Assembly (NCBI RefSeq): GCF_022539505.1
Contig: NC_061510.1
Location: forward strand, 222,602,043-222,666,042
Source: Lolium rigidum
Taxonomy: Eukaryota; Streptophyta; Magnoliopsida; Poales; Poaceae
Direction: 5' to 3'
DNA: 64,000 nucleotides
In this document: one piece after another, positions 30,991-43,528 of the stretch
Position numbering within the stretch: the first letter of the stretch is position 1
How the letters are laid out: each line of letters begins with the position of its first letter
Program-made: the position numbers and the translations under genes
The notes under the pieces: generated by a model
Databases searched by the model: none
The model's input: the letters and a program-made list of their open reading frames with translations, nothing else
Told to the model about the DNA's origin: nothing

Positions 30991-33441
30991 AAACTGTTAG
31001 ATCCATAATTTAATGGTCTTGATTAAAAGAGTTTACGTAACACGGAAGACCATATTTTTTGGACATACACGGTATGCAATATAGACACGAACGTGCAATC
31101 GTTTGTAAGAAAGAAAAATAAAAGGAGCCTAGAAAGGTTACGTATCTATACATAGTTTGTTGTGTTAGTTTTTTACCATGTAGGAGGAGTCCACCGGTGG
31201 GACTATTCCATGTTTTAAAAGTAACGTAAAGGCTAATCAGTCTCCAACTCCAATACATCCAGGCGCTACAGGAATTTAATTTTTTTTCCTTCTTCAAGTT
31301 GTAGTGTGTTTATTTGCTGCATCTACACGCACACATGAATAAACAACTATGTGTTAATAAAATGAATTTGGTATGTCATGGGGTAAAAAAAATGATTTTT
31401 GTAGCATACCTAGGCACACAACTATGCTAATTAAAAAATCTTTAAAATAATACTTTCTTTATGCCGAAACGATGTCTTTTGGGGCATTAGGTTAATCTAC
31501 ATATGTTTAAAAAATATAGACCGGTGATTTTAATCTTAAGGTCTAAGATTTAAACATAACAGGTGTTACGTACAATTACATATGTGCACAAAAGTAAACA
31601 TAGTCACGTTTGTCATGGCTTATAACTACGTACATGATTATGTAAGCTTTATACGTGCCTATATTATTCCTCTGAACTGAGTCCATTTGAGAATAAAAGA
31701 TAGACCGGCGCGGATATGGAGCGCGGGCTGCCTCCTGATCGATCGAGTCAAAGTGAGAATAAAAGGCAGTGTTCCGTATCTAAACCGAGTGGCACTGACG
31801 TGAACCAATTAATGATGTTGTTGCTGCGTTGTACTCCATTATTTGCACCACCATCTCTGTTGTCAAAAGCAAACACCAACGATTCTAGCTGAGTCCGTTC
31901 CAAAAAGAAAGAGACCAACTTTCTATACATGCTCATGATTTTTCTTTGAGACGTGGACTTAGAAAAAAAAATAGTACGTACACGAGTTAAAGAACCGAGT
32001 CCGTTTGAAAACAGAAGAGCTGGCCAGCTAACTAGCTGAGTCCGTTTTAAAAAAAAAGTCTAGCGAATAAGTTTGAAAAGGAATATAAAATAGACAGTCG
32101 GTTTAAAAATACCAGACCACCTTAACTAGCCAAGTTTATCCACGGAAAAAACCTCACAATACCGTTTTTTCATATCTTACTACTCTGACCATTTTAACAC
32201 AATCAGTTTTTTTTTAACCAACATTGTCTATGTACCACATTCTAGGTGATAATCAACCTCCAGAATCCCCGCACTGTCGCGAAGATTTTCTATTATGATT
32301 TCAGCTGTGTTTGGCAGCAAAACAAATTACAAAAATATTGTGGTTTTTCAAAATATCACAGTTTTAAATAATTTGACGTCTTTGTATTTAGTAAAAATTG
32401 TTCTTTTATATTTACGATGCATCACTTACTTTGTAGTATAGAAAAAAATTGGTCTAGACTTCTTTTCCAGAATTTTAGTATTTGTTGGCTAGACATGTAA
32501 ATACTATGGTTTTGCAATAACCCAAAACTTGAGACCATTTTGATAATTGGTTTGTGAAAATATTGTTAGTTTATAAAAGATAGGATTAATTTAATATGTA
32601 AGTGACAGTCTCAATGTGATTTACCTTTCTATTGCAAGGTTTCATTTTACACATTTTTCTTAGAATCATAATGATATATTAATACACAAAATAGAAGTCA
32701 AAGTTATACCTTTACCGATTGTATGGAGGTCTAAAGCGTTGTATATTTTGCAATGAAAGAGATGAAAATGAGGAAAAATTATTTAAATACTATAAATAGA
32801 CCAGTGTAATCGCTACAACCTTGTGAACATATATCTTTTGCAATCAAACTGGCATGGGTATACACGTGTATATATACATCAATGAAATGTTAAATAAATG
32901 TGAAATAGTGTTACTTAACTAATTTCTTTATTATTAGGATAAGAAAGTCATGTAAAATTATATACAGGGATAAATTGTATAGAGTATATTTTATTTTCTA
33001 AAGATGTTCGTTATATATTCGCAATAGCTTATTAAATGTCAAAAGAACCTAAAACTCTTGGAAGTAACAAAACAATAAGAGGATGTCTCAAAAAAGTTGT
33101 GTACCCTAGACTAGAAGCAAGTCATAAACTGAGGTTGCTGCCGTGCCATCTACCCTGGACTTCCGACATACAACGATTCCAACATCATATAGCCACTCCC
33201 GAATTCTCCCAATGTTCCGCGTGGCTACCTCCATGCTACATCAGTTCATCCTCGATGTACCAAGGATTTGTTATCACGCCGTGCCATATGGGATCTTTAT
33301 TTTAATATGCAAAGTAAAGTACAAGGTCATGCCCCGCCTACACGAATCTATCCATATCTAAACGAATAAAAGTGGTAAACATAAAGTAATAATATATGCA
33401 TTAATGAATTTTAAATGAACTTTTAACATATTGAAGATGAT

Positions 33442-33471
33442 GCCCTCGCAATGCGAGGGCCACTATGCTAG
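33442..33471 (+). other. 3' terminal hairpin and CTAG of Helitron-2
   Basis: A 9-bp perfect stem (33442-33450 with 33452-33460) followed after seven bases by CTAG, the replication terminator-like 3' end of Helitrons. A near copy occurs at 59023-59051. Confidence 0.9.
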
Positions 33472-33566
33472 TGTTTGATAAAACTATGTAGGGAAACCAT
33501 CCGAACCTGGTGCTTTATTACGTTCCATTTGGAAAATGGCTTTCTAAACCTCTTCCTCCAAGTAAT

Positions 33567-34707
33567 TGTTGGAAATATGCCCAAGAGGCAATAATAAAGT
33601 GGTTATTGTTATATCTTAGTGTTCGTGATAAATTTTTACATCCCATGCTATAATTGTATTAACCGGAAACATTAATACTCGTCTATTTTCTAAACATAAA
33701 AGAGTCCCTAGTAAGCCTATTGTTAAACTAGCTTGTTGATTAATAGATGATCATAGTCTTGTGATCCTGAACATTGGATGTTATTAATAACAAGATCATA
33801 TCATTAAGAGAATGATGTGATGGAAACACACCCATAGTAAGCATAGCATATGAAATTTTAAATGGAGACCGAATGTTGTTCAGAGTCTCTGATGGTATCC
33901 AGGACATCACAAGGAGTCCCAGAATGGTCCGGATAATAAGATTCATATATGGGAAGTCATATTCCAAGTTTAGGGATAGTCCGGTGAATTTATGGAAGGT
34001 TCTAGAATCATCCGTTCACTATGGCAGGTGGGACTCCACCAGCCTAGCCGACCCACAAGGTGGAGTCCATGGTGGCCTCCACCTCCTTGGTCGGCCAACC
34101 CACAAGGAAGGGGGAAAGTCCCACCCCAAGTCCACCTTTGACTAGGTTTGACTATGTGATTTTATGAAAGGTTTGCACTAGGACTCCTAGGAGGAGTAGG
34201 TTTGAACCCTTGGGTGTTCCACCTATATAAATAGAAGGAGAGGAGGGTTGGCCGGCCACATCAAAGCTTCCCTTGGCCGCACCCCTCCCTCTCTCCCAAA
34301 CCCTAGCGCCACTCCCTCATCCACCTCTCTCCCGCACGCCTACGGCGAAGCCCTGCAGGAGATCTCCACCACCACTGTCACCACGCCGTTATGCTGCCGG
34401 AATTCCGAGGAGGATCTACTACTTCCGCTGCCCGCTGGAACGGGGAGAAGGATGTCTTCATCAACGCCGTATGTGTGACCGAGTGCGGAGGTGCTGCCCG
34501 ATTGCGGCACCGTCGGTATCTTCTACTCGCTGATGAGAGAGGCAAGTGATCGACTACATCATCCACGAGATTTATCTCGTTAACGCTTAGCGATCTTCGA
34601 GGGTATGTTGATCCCATCTCGTTGCTACCATCTATTAGATTAGATCTTGGTTTGTTGTTCCTTCTTGCGGTAGGAAATTTTTTGTTTTCTATGCTACGAA
34701 CCCTACA
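33567..34707 (+). repeat. 5' LTR of the Angela-type element
   Basis: 1141 bp, shorter than the roughly 1.7 kb usual for the family, starting TG and ending CA. The GC-rich 3' third (34240-34540) is transcribed leader; the frames there are not genes. The flanking five bases at the left are GTAAT. Confidence 0.85.
34224..34231 (+). promoter_or_regulatory. TATA box of Angela-type LTR
   Basis: TATATAAA in GTTCCACCTATATAAATAG, placed like the TATA box of other Angela-type LTRs. Confidence 0.65.
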
Positions 34708-34708
34708 G

Positions 34709-34720
34709 TGGTATCAGAGC
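34709..34720 (+). other. Primer-binding site of the Angela-type element
   Basis: TGGTATCAGAGC, the exact common plant Copia site complementary to initiator tRNA-Met, two bases after the LTR. Confidence 0.93.
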
Positions 34721-36468
34721 CGTATCTATGCATAGATCTGTTGCACGAGTAGAACACAATGGTTTTCTGGGCGTTGATGCTCTCGTTGTCGTTTTATTTT
34801 CGTGTAATTTGCATCTTGCGGTATTGTGGGATGAAGCAGCCCGGGCTAACCTTACATGACCGCATTCATGATACTTGCTCCACACTTGACATGCAACTTG
34901 TATTGCATAAGTGGCTTTGCGGGTGTCTGTCTCTCTCACCATAGTTAATATCCAATTTACAATCTGCACTTGACAACACTTGTATCAGCGTTGTGGTTCT
35001 TGTTTGTAGGTAGATCAGATCTTATTCGAAAGCCCCAAGCCACATAAAATATGCAAACAAAATTAGAGGCGGCTAACTTGTTTTTGCAGGGGCATGTGAT
35101 GTGATATGGCCATGATGTGATTGAGATTATATTTCATGTATGAGATGATCCTTATTGTTTATGGCAACCGGAAGGAGCCTATTGGTTGTTTTAAATTCTG
35201 TTAAGACCTGCGTGCCAATCACCATATAATAGCTTTATTTCATTACTATGAGTTAGTAGTTGTAATAGTTGCTATGGATGGTGGACAACCATGAAGCGGC
35301 GCCATGGACCTTGGAGCAATGCTAGTGATGATGGAGATCATGCTCGTGTGCTTTGGATATGGAGATCAAAGGCACAAGAAGAAAAGGCCATATCATATCA
35401 CATTATACATGCATGTGATGTTTATCCTTTTATGCATCTTATTTTATTGAGATCGCGACGGTAGCATTATAAGATGACCCCTCACATTAATATCAAGATA
35501 ATAAAGTGTTCTCCCCTCGTATGCACCGTTGCAAACGGTCGTCGTTTTGAAGAATCTCGTGATGATCGGATGTGATAGACTCTACGTTCACATACAATGG
35601 GTGATGTGGGCTATTACCCTTCGGGTACCCAACATTAGAGCATTTCCAGTCGCGTCCCCCAAAGCGTCCCCCAAAGCTATTTGGGGCGCGCCGGACAAAT
35701 AAACCGTTCCAGCCGCGTCCCCCAAAGCCGAATTTTGTCCGGTGCGGCCCGATACGGTGTCTAGCGCCCCGAGCCCAACCCCATCCCACAGGGGACGCAC
35801 CGGGCACGCCGGACACAACGAAAAGCAAGGCGAAGCGACGCGGGGCCGACGCGTCAGCGACTCATTCAAGTTTGGACCTAACTGTCGCCTACCTCGCGGC
35901 GGAAGTTATTCGCGCGCAGTGACACACGACGGCATCTTTTCCTTAATGCCGACGGAGGGGCAGGCGAGATGTCTCGTCGGTGCTGCCGAGCCTCCACGCG
36001 TCGCCGGCGTTCGCACGCCACCGCCCGTTCCCGCGCTTTCTTCCCGCCTCTTCTCGCCTCTTCACGCGCTTTCTTCCCGACGCCGGCGTCTAGAAAAGGC
36101 CCTCCCGGCTCAATGGTAGCCACCACAGCCGCCGACACCCCTTTCTCCACCACAAACACAGCCCTCGTCGCTCCACCACCGTCTCCTCCACCACCAGTGC
36201 GCAATGACGAGCCGCCCCGGCGATGGCCAGTTCCCTCCACCGTCGTCTCCTCCAGCACCTCCTCCACCACCGGACTCGCAGTCCGGCATCGACGTCGCCG
36301 CCCGGGAGAGCGGCGGCGGCGAGGGATGGAGAACTGGCGTGCACATCGTCGGCAGCAGCGGGAGGCACTCGAGCAGCAGGCTCGCCAGCAGCGTGAGGCG
36401 GTGCACGCGGCGGATGTAGCAGCGTTCAATGCCCCTGGACCCGCAGCTAATGAGGCCGCGGCGGCAGC

Positions 36469-37010
36469 TGTCGAGGGTACTCCTCGGCAATGCCCTCCGA
36501 TTGGGGCTTAGGGTTGACGGAATCCTGCAAGCTGACACGAGACATCGGTTCACAGACAAGCGGGGGGAGCAATTTACCCATATTCGGGGCCCTCGATGAG
36601 GTAAAACCCTTACGTCCTGCCTGTCTGTTCTTGATTATGAAGATATTGGGTTACAATGGGGTGCCTAATAGTTCGGCTGAGATCTCGTCGAGAGGCTAAG
36701 TGTTATGTTGACCTAGCTCTAGACTTTTGGTGGCTTAGGTTGCTAAGATTGATCGTGTCCCTCGGCAGCCCCTCTCATGGCCTTTATATAGGAGGCCAGG
36801 TCTCAAGAGGTCTAACCGAGTAAGACTAGGTTTACAGTAGTTTTAAATCTAATCCTTCCTTGTTCGGTTGCTTCCTTGCCTTGCCTGTCAAGGAATCTTC
36901 TGGTGCGCCATCCAAGTGGCCTGTCTTGCCTCCAAGTGCCTTCATGGGCCTCCAACTAGACAATACGGGATAGGGCAATGTCGGTTACCCGAAGGGTAAT
37001 GCCCACGTCA
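36469..37010 (-). repeat. 3' LTR of G
   Basis: On the plus strand runs from TGTCGAGGGTAC to GCCCACGTCA. Matches 54631-55172 almost completely. Confidence 0.95.
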
Positions 37011-37023
37011 GTAGCCCCCGAGT
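37011..37023 (-). other. Polypurine tract of G
   Basis: On the minus strand ACTCGGGGGCTAC directly precedes the 3' LTR; G-rich as in Tat-like elements. The same word is embedded in each tandem repeat at 37125-37611. Confidence 0.6.
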
Positions 37024-37124
37024 GTCCAGCCGAACATAGTTCGGGTGGGGACTGAAGCATGTCTCCTTCTGATGTTCTTCTCCTTGATTGCCCTCGTTCA
37101 TCTTGAATCAGCATAATCTTCTTC

Positions 37125-37611
37125 TGTCGGGTGCGCGTCACGCGCTCCCGATGGGAGTAGCCCCCGAGTCTAGGTACGGATGCTTGCAATCCGTGCATAG
37201 ACTCAAGTTGTACCACTCGAACATTTTACTCTGCCGAAGTTTTTCTGCAAATATTCATCGGTGATCCGATATATTTCCCGCATGCAAGGGATGATAAGTA
37301 ACGTGCCCAACTTTTGTTGGTTAACTGCCGATGGCAAAACAACGTTACCCTACACAGAATCAACACCCCGGGCATGATCCTGGAGTGCAAAAAAGTTCTG
37401 TCGGGTGCGCGTCACGCGCTCCCGATGGGAGTAGCCCCCGATCTAGGTACGGATGCTTGTAATCCGTGCGTAGACTCAGGCTGAGCAACCACCTTTCTCT
37501 TCATTTTTTCCTCGAATCTTTGATTTATTGGGTGCGCGTCAGCTCTCCCGATGGGAGTAGCCCCCGAGTCTAAGTGCAGATGCTTCACAATCTGTGCTTA
37601 GACTCAAGTTC
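37125..37611 (-). repeat. Three imperfect repeats of about 83 bp upstream of the 3' LTR of G
   Basis: Copies at about 37125-37207, 37398-37479 and 37527-37611, each with GGGTGCGCGTCA, CTCCCGATGGGAGTAGCCCC, a CGAGTCTAGGTACGGATGCT-like part and TAGACTCA. Each holds a CCCGATGGG palindrome and a copy of the polypurine-tract word. The remaining 37208-37397 and 37612-38003 are non-coding. Confidence 0.8.
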
Positions 37612-38320
37612 ACCATCCGATAACTTTTTATTCCTTCGAGTGCTTCAAGCATTCTTCATGACGTCATTGATAACGTTTTACCGACGTCTTGATGTTGACT
37701 GACAAGACACGACCCGTCGGGCCCATTCTCTCCCTGTCTGGTCCTATTTTCAAGCAATTTCCGCCCTTCTCGCATAGTTACCAAGGCGTCTCCTCGATTC
37801 CCACAACCATCAATCGGAAAAAGGTCCACTTGACAAACTAGCATAAACGACACGTGCCCACGCAGTTCTTCTCCTCTTAAGATCTTCAAGGGACGAAAAA
37901 TCCCTAATCTTCTCCCACATCTGCTTTTGCCTTTCTTCTTCTTCTTCCTTCCGTAACTGCTGCGCCGCCACCACCGCTCCTTCAATCTTCCCTAGATCTC
38001 ACAATGGTGAAGAAGAAGAGCCTTACTGCCACCGGCAGCTCCACGACCGGTGGCGCCGCCGCCAAATCTTCCTCCACTCTTCCAAAGAAGAGTTCTTCAG
38101 ACGCTCCTCCCCCAGCTCCGGTGCCGCCAGCGCCGCCAGGCCCAATAGCCAAGCCAGGAGATTGGCTGGCGTCCTCCATCACAAAACGTGATTAGAAGAG
38201 GGCCCGAAGCCTTGGATCAGTCTCCCCTGACGAGGGGAACGTGATACTTCCAGGTGCGATTTCTCGGCCCAATCCCCCTGCTGGTTTTACAGTGGTGTTC
38301 CTATCATTCCTATATCGGGG

Positions 38321-40031
38321 TGATGCGTCTCCGACGTATCGATAATTTCTTATGTTCTATGCCATATTATTGATGATACCTACATGTTTTATGCACACTT
38401 TATGTCATATTCGTGCATTTTCTGGAACTAACCTATTAACAAGATGCCGAAGTGCCAGTTCCTATTTTCTGTTGTTTTTGGTTTCAGAAATCCTAGTAAC
38501 GAAATATTCTCGGAATTGGAAAAATCAAGACCCAGGGTCCTATTTTTCCCGGAGCCTTCCAGAACACCCGAGAGCCGTCAGAGGGAAGTCCTGGGGGGCC
38601 CACACCACACCCTGGCGCGGCCAGAGGGGGGCCGCGCCGCCCTATGGTGTGGGCCCCCCAGGCCCCCTCCGAGGCTGCCCTTCCGCCTATTTAAAGCCTC
38701 CGTCGAGAAAACCCTGATGCGAAGAACCACGATACGGAAAACCTTCCAGAGCCGCCGCCATCGCGAAGCCAAGATCCGGGGGACAGGAGTCTCCGTTCCG
38801 GCACCCTGCCGGAGCGGGGAAGTGCCCCCGGAAGGCTTCTCCATCGACACCGCTGCCATCTCCACCGCCATCTTCATCACCGCTGCTGCTCCCATGAGGA
38901 GGGAGTAGTTCTCCATCGAGGCTCGGGGCTGTACCGGTAGCTATGTGGTTAATCTCTCTCCTATGTACTTCAATACAATAATCTCATGAGCTGTCTTACA
39001 TGATTGAGATTCATATGATGATGCTTGTAATCTAGATGTCATTATGCTAGTCAAGTGAGTTTTACTTATGTGATCTCCGGAGACTCCTTGTCCCACGTGT
39101 GTAAAGGTGACAGAGTGTGTGCACCGTGTGGGTCTCTTAGGCTATATTTCACTGAATACTTACTCACCGTTATGAATGGCGTAGTGAAGTGCTTATTTAT
39201 ATCTCTTTATGATTGCAATGTGTTTTGTATCACAATTTATCTATGTGCTACTCTAGTGATGTTATTAAAGTAGTTTATTCCTCCCGCACGGTGTAATGGT
39301 GACAGTGTGTGCATCCGTGTTAGTACTTGGCATATGCTATGATCATGATCTCTTGTAGATTGTGGAGTTAATTATCATTATGATAGTATTGATGTGATCT
39401 ATTCCTCCTACATAGTGTGAAGGTGACAAGTGTGCATACTATGTTAGTACTTGGTTTAGTCTTATTGATCTTTCTTGCACTCTAAGGTTATTTAAATATG
39501 AACATTGAATTGTGGAGCTTGTTAACTCCGGCATTGAGGGTTCATGTAATCCTACGCAATGTGTTCGTCATCCAACAAGAGAGTGTAGAGTATGCATTTA
39601 TCTATTCTGTTATGTGATCAATGTTGAGAGTGTCCACTAGTGAAAGTGTAATCCCTAGGCATTGTTCCTAAAATACTGCTATCGCTGCTTGTTTACTGTT
39701 TTACTGCGTTACTACTGCTGCGTTACTACTCGCTTGTTTACTCGTCCCGGGCAAAGCACTTTTCTCGGTGCCGTTGCTACTACTTATTCATACCACCCGT
39801 ATTTCACTATCTCTTCGCCGAACTAGTGCACCTATTAGGTGTGTTGGGGACACAAGAGATTTCTTGCTTTGTCGTTGCAGGGTTGCATGAGAGGGATATC
39901 TTTGACCTCTTCCTCCCTGAGATCGATAAACCTTGGGTGATCCACTTAAGGGAAACTTGCTGCTGTTCTACAAACGTCTGCTCTTGGAGGCCCAACACTG
40001 TCTACAAGAATAGAAGCTCCCGTAGACATCA
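38321..40031 (+). repeat. 5' LTR of B
   Basis: 1711 bp. Differs from the 3' LTR by a few substitutions and small indels (for example TGATGCG against TGATACG at the start). The frames at 38352-38908 are shared LTR shadows, not genes. Confidence 0.95.
38688..38695 (+). promoter_or_regulatory. TATA-like box of B 5' LTR
   Basis: TATTTAAA in CCGCCTATTTAAAGCCTCC, after a GC-rich stretch; repeated in the 3' LTR near 43897. Confidence 0.5.
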
Positions 40032-40033
40032 AG

Positions 40034-40123
40034 CACTTTTCTGGCGCCGTTGCCGGAGAGGAAAGGTAAAAAGGCACTCATACTCCGGTCCCAGGTATAA
40101 GTACTTTTCTGGCGCCGTTGTGT
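40034..40123 (+). other. Primer-binding site region of B, duplicated
   Basis: ACTTTTCTGGCGCCGTTG occurs at about 40035 directly after the LTR and again at about 40107, 72 bp on. The first copy, with GCCGG following, is the expected primer site. Confidence 0.75.
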
Positions 40124-40196
40124 TTGTGCTCGAAGCTATTTCCTTTAGATCCTGCAATTGCATCTTTTTGTTTCTTGTTTACACTAGTTTGGCATA

Positions 40197-40943
40197 ATGG
40201 ACAACAATGAGCTTCTTATTCTATTTCCTGATTTAAGACATGGATGGTTTGATGCGAAAATTAAAAAACCTATGAAATCTTATTTGCATGTTGGTAGTAA
40301 TATTAGTATGAACGCTTTGAACACCATTGTTGATAATAATATAGAAAGTTCTAAGCTTGGGGAAGCTGGTTTTCATGATCTTTTTAGTCCCCCAAGCATT
40401 GAGGAGAAAATTTTCTTTGATGATACTTTGCCTCCTATTTCTCATGATTATAATGATAGTGGTCTTTTGGTGCCACCTACTATGGAGAGTAAATTTTGTT
40501 GTGATTATACTATGCCTCCTACAGTCGATGAGAATAATAATGATAGCTACTTTGTTGAATTTGCTCCCACTACAACTAATTAAATTGATTATGCCTATGT
40601 GGAGAGTAATAATTTTATGCATGAGACTCATGATAAAAATGCTTTATGTGATAGTTATATTGTTGAGTTTGCTCATGATGCTACTGAAAGTTATTATGAG
40701 AGAGGAAAATATGGTTGTAGAAATTTTCATGTTACTAAAACACCTCTCTATGTGCTGAAATTTTTGATGCTACACTTGTTTTATCTTCTTATGCTTGTTA
40801 CTTTGCTCTTCATGAACTTGTTTATTTACAAGATTCCTATGCATAGGAAGCATGTTAGACTTAAATGTGTTTTGAATTTGCCTCTTGATGCTCTCTTTTG
40901 CTTCAAATACTATTTCTTGCGAGTGCATCATAAAGACTGTTGA
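40197..40943 (+). pseudogene. ORF of non-autonomous element B (one internal stop)
   Basis: ATG 40197. The frame is open to TAA 40581-40583 (128 codons) and then continues in the same frame to 40943, so one nonsense codon interrupts a frame of about 248 codons. The product is acidic, rich in Asn and Asp, with repeated NDSY(F/I)VEFA-like motifs before and after the stop and a hydrophobic stretch near the C-terminus (KFLMLHLFYLLMLVTLLFM) that could span a membrane. No retrotransposon enzyme motif. I recall similar short ORFs in non-autonomous grass Gypsy families but know no function. Confidence 0.6.
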
Positions 40944-43528
40944 GCCCATCTTAATGGCTAAAAAGAAAGAACTTCTTGGGAGATAACCCATGTGTTTATT
41001 TTGCTACAGTACCTCTATTTTATATTTGTGTCTTGGAAGTTGTTTACTACTGTAGCAACCTCTCCTTATCTTAGTTTTATGTTTTGTTGTGACAAGTAAA
41101 GTCTTTGATAGTAAAGTAAGTACTAGATTTGGATTACTGCGCAGTTCCAGCATTTCTTTGCTGTCACGAATCTGGGTCTACCTCCCTGTAGGTAGCTCAG
41201 AAAATTAAGCCAATTTACGTGCATGATCCTCAGATATGTACGCAACTTTCATTCAATTTGAGCATTTTCATTTGAGCAAGTCTGGTGGCCTAATAAAATC
41301 CATCTTTACGGACTCGTTCTGTTTTGACAGATTCTGCCTTTTATTTCGCATTGCCTCTTTTGCTATGTTGGATGAATTTCTTTGATCCATTAATGTCCAA
41401 GTAGCTTTATGCAATGTCCAGAAGTGTTAAGAATGATTGTGCACCTCTGAACATGTTAATTTTTATTATGCACTAACCCTCTAATGAGTTGTTTCGAGTT
41501 TGGTGTGGAGGAAGTTTTCAAGGATCAAGAGAGGAGTATGATGCAATATGATCAAGGAGAGTGAAAGCTCTAAGCTTGGGGATGCCCCGGTGGTTCACCC
41601 CTGCATATTCTAAGAAGACTCAAGCGTCTAAGCTTGGGGATGCCCAAGGCATCCCCTTCTTCATCGACAACATTATCAGGTTCCTCCCCTGAAACTATAT
41701 TTTTATTCCATCACATCTTATGCACTTTGCTTGGAGCGTCGGTTTGTTTTTGTTTTTTTGTTTTGTTTGAATAAAATAGGATCCTAGCATTCACTTTATG
41801 GGAGAGAGACACGCTCCGCTGTATCATATGGACAAGTATGTCCTTAGGCTCTACTCATAGTATTCATGGCGAAGTTTCTTCTTCGTTAAATTGTTATATG
41901 GTTGGAATTGGAAAATACTACATGTAGTAATTCTAAAATGTCTTGGATAATTTGATACTTGGCAATTGTTGTGCTCATGTTTAAGCTCTTGCATCATATA
42001 CTTTGCACCCATTAATGAAGAAACACTTAGAGCTTGCTAATTTGGTTTGCATATTTGGTTTCTCTAGAGTCTAGATAACATCTAGTATTGAGTTTTGAAC
42101 AACAAGGAAGACGGTGTAGAATCTTATAATGTTTACAATATGTCTTTTATGTGAGTTTTGCTGCACCGTTCATCCTTGTGTTTGTTTCAAATAACCTTGC
42201 TAGCCTAAACCTTGTATCGAGAGGGAATACTTCTCATGCATCTAAAATACTTGAGCCAACCACTATGCCATTTGTGTCCACCATACCTACCTACTACATG
42301 GTATTTATCCGCCACTCCAAAGTAAATTGCTTGAGTGCTACCTTTAAAATTCCATCATTCACCTTTACAATATATAGCTCATGGGACAAATAGCTTAAAA
42401 ACTATTGTGGTATTGAATATGTACTTATGCACTTTATCTCTTATTAAGTTGCTTGTTGTGCGATAACCATGCTTCCGGGGACGCCATCAACTATTCTTTG
42501 TTGAATATCATGTGAGTTGCTATGCATGTCCGTCTTGTCCGAAGTAAGAGAGATCTACCACCTTAATGGTTGGAGCATGCATATTGTTAGAGAAGAACAT
42601 TGGGCCGCTAACTAAAGCCATGATTCATGGTGGAAGTTTCAGTTTTGGACATATATCCTCAATCTCATAAGAGAATAATAATTGTTGCCATATGCTTATG
42701 CATTAAAGAGGAGTCCATTATCTGTTGTCCATGTTGTCCCGGTATGGATGTCTAAGTCGAGAATAATCAAAAGCGAGAAATCCAAAATGCGAGCTTTCTC
42801 CTTAGACCTTTGTACAAGCGGCATGGAGGTACCCCATTGTGACACTTGGTTAAAACATGTGCATTGCAAAGATCCGGTAGTCCAAGCTAATTAGGACAAG
42901 GTGCGGGCACTATTAGTATACTATGCATGAGGCTTGCAACTTGTAAGATATAATTTACATAACTCATATGCTTTATTACTACCGTTGACAAAATTGTTTC
43001 ATGTTTTCAAAATAAAAGCTCTAGCACAAATATAGCAATCGATGCTTTCCTCTTTGAAGGACCATTCTCTTTCTTTTATGTTGAGTCAGCTTCACCTATC
43101 TCTCTCCACCTCAAGAAGCAAACACTTGTGTGAACTGTGCATTGATTCCTACATACTTGCATATTGTACTTGTTATATTACTCTATGTTGACAATTATCC
43201 ATGAGATATACATGTTACAAGTTGAAAGCAACCGCTGAAACTTAATCTTCCTTTGTGTTGCTTCAATACCTTTACTTTGGTTTATTGCTTTATGAGTTAA
43301 CTCTTATGCAAGACTTATTGATGCTTGTCTTGAAGTACTATTCATGAAAAGTCTTTGCTTTATGATTCACTTGTTTACTCATGTCATTACCATTGTTTTG
43401 ATCGCTGCATTCATTACATATGTTTACAAATAGTATGATCAAGGTTATGATGGCATGTCACTTCAGAAATTATCTTTGTTATCGTTTTTACCTCGCTCGG
43501 GACGAGCAGAACTAAGCTTGGGGATGCT
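40944..43528 (+). repeat. Non-coding internal region of B
   Basis: About 2.6 kb without a supported frame. Its first 1.5 kb is collinear with the internal region of A. Two AAGCTTGGGGATGCC words (41572 and 41630) recur in a third place just before the 3' LTR (43515), where the G-rich stretch serves as polypurine tract. Confidence 0.8.

Larger units (their letters stand above)
30875..33471 (+). mobile_element. Helitron-2 (non-autonomous), inserted in LINE-2
   Basis: Begins TCTATCTATCTATTATAT (5' TC) and ends with a perfect hairpin GCCCTCGCA / TGCGAGGGC (33442-33460), seven bases, then CTAG (33468-33471). It sits exactly between A and T: host CCCAAAA on the left and TGTTTG on the right join into an unbroken LINE RT reading (YQTFWE). 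No target duplication. The 2.6-kb AT-rich interior has no Rep/helicase frame and no recognisable cargo; the frames at 31010-31297, 31748-31936 and 33036-33361 are unsupported. Confidence 0.93.
28490..33561 (-). mobile_element. LINE-2 (plant L1-type), 3' half: RT and zf-RVT, split by Helitron-2
   Basis: Minus strand. RT begins at 33561-33472 (with NKAPGSDGFP), is interrupted by Helitron-2, resumes at 30874 (FWETIK) and runs through the catalytic region to about 30130. It is followed by the connection region and the C-terminal zf-RVT domain (29588-28915). The 3' UTR ends near 28490 with CAAGTAATAAAATCG, a polyadenylation-like end. It is cut at its 5' side by the Angela LTR at 33567. Many stops and shifts. 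A different copy from LINE-1. Confidence 0.85.

Noticed and set aside
33442..33460. Palindrome as a possible rho-independent terminator
   Set aside because: It is followed by CTAG at the expected distance and lies at an exact A^T insertion, so it is the Helitron terminal hairpin; bacterial terminators are irrelevant in a plant genome.
38352..38908. ORFs in the LTR of B (and 43613-44126)
   Set aside because: Present in both LTRs and, in diverged form, in other LTRs of the type; LTR shadows, not genes.
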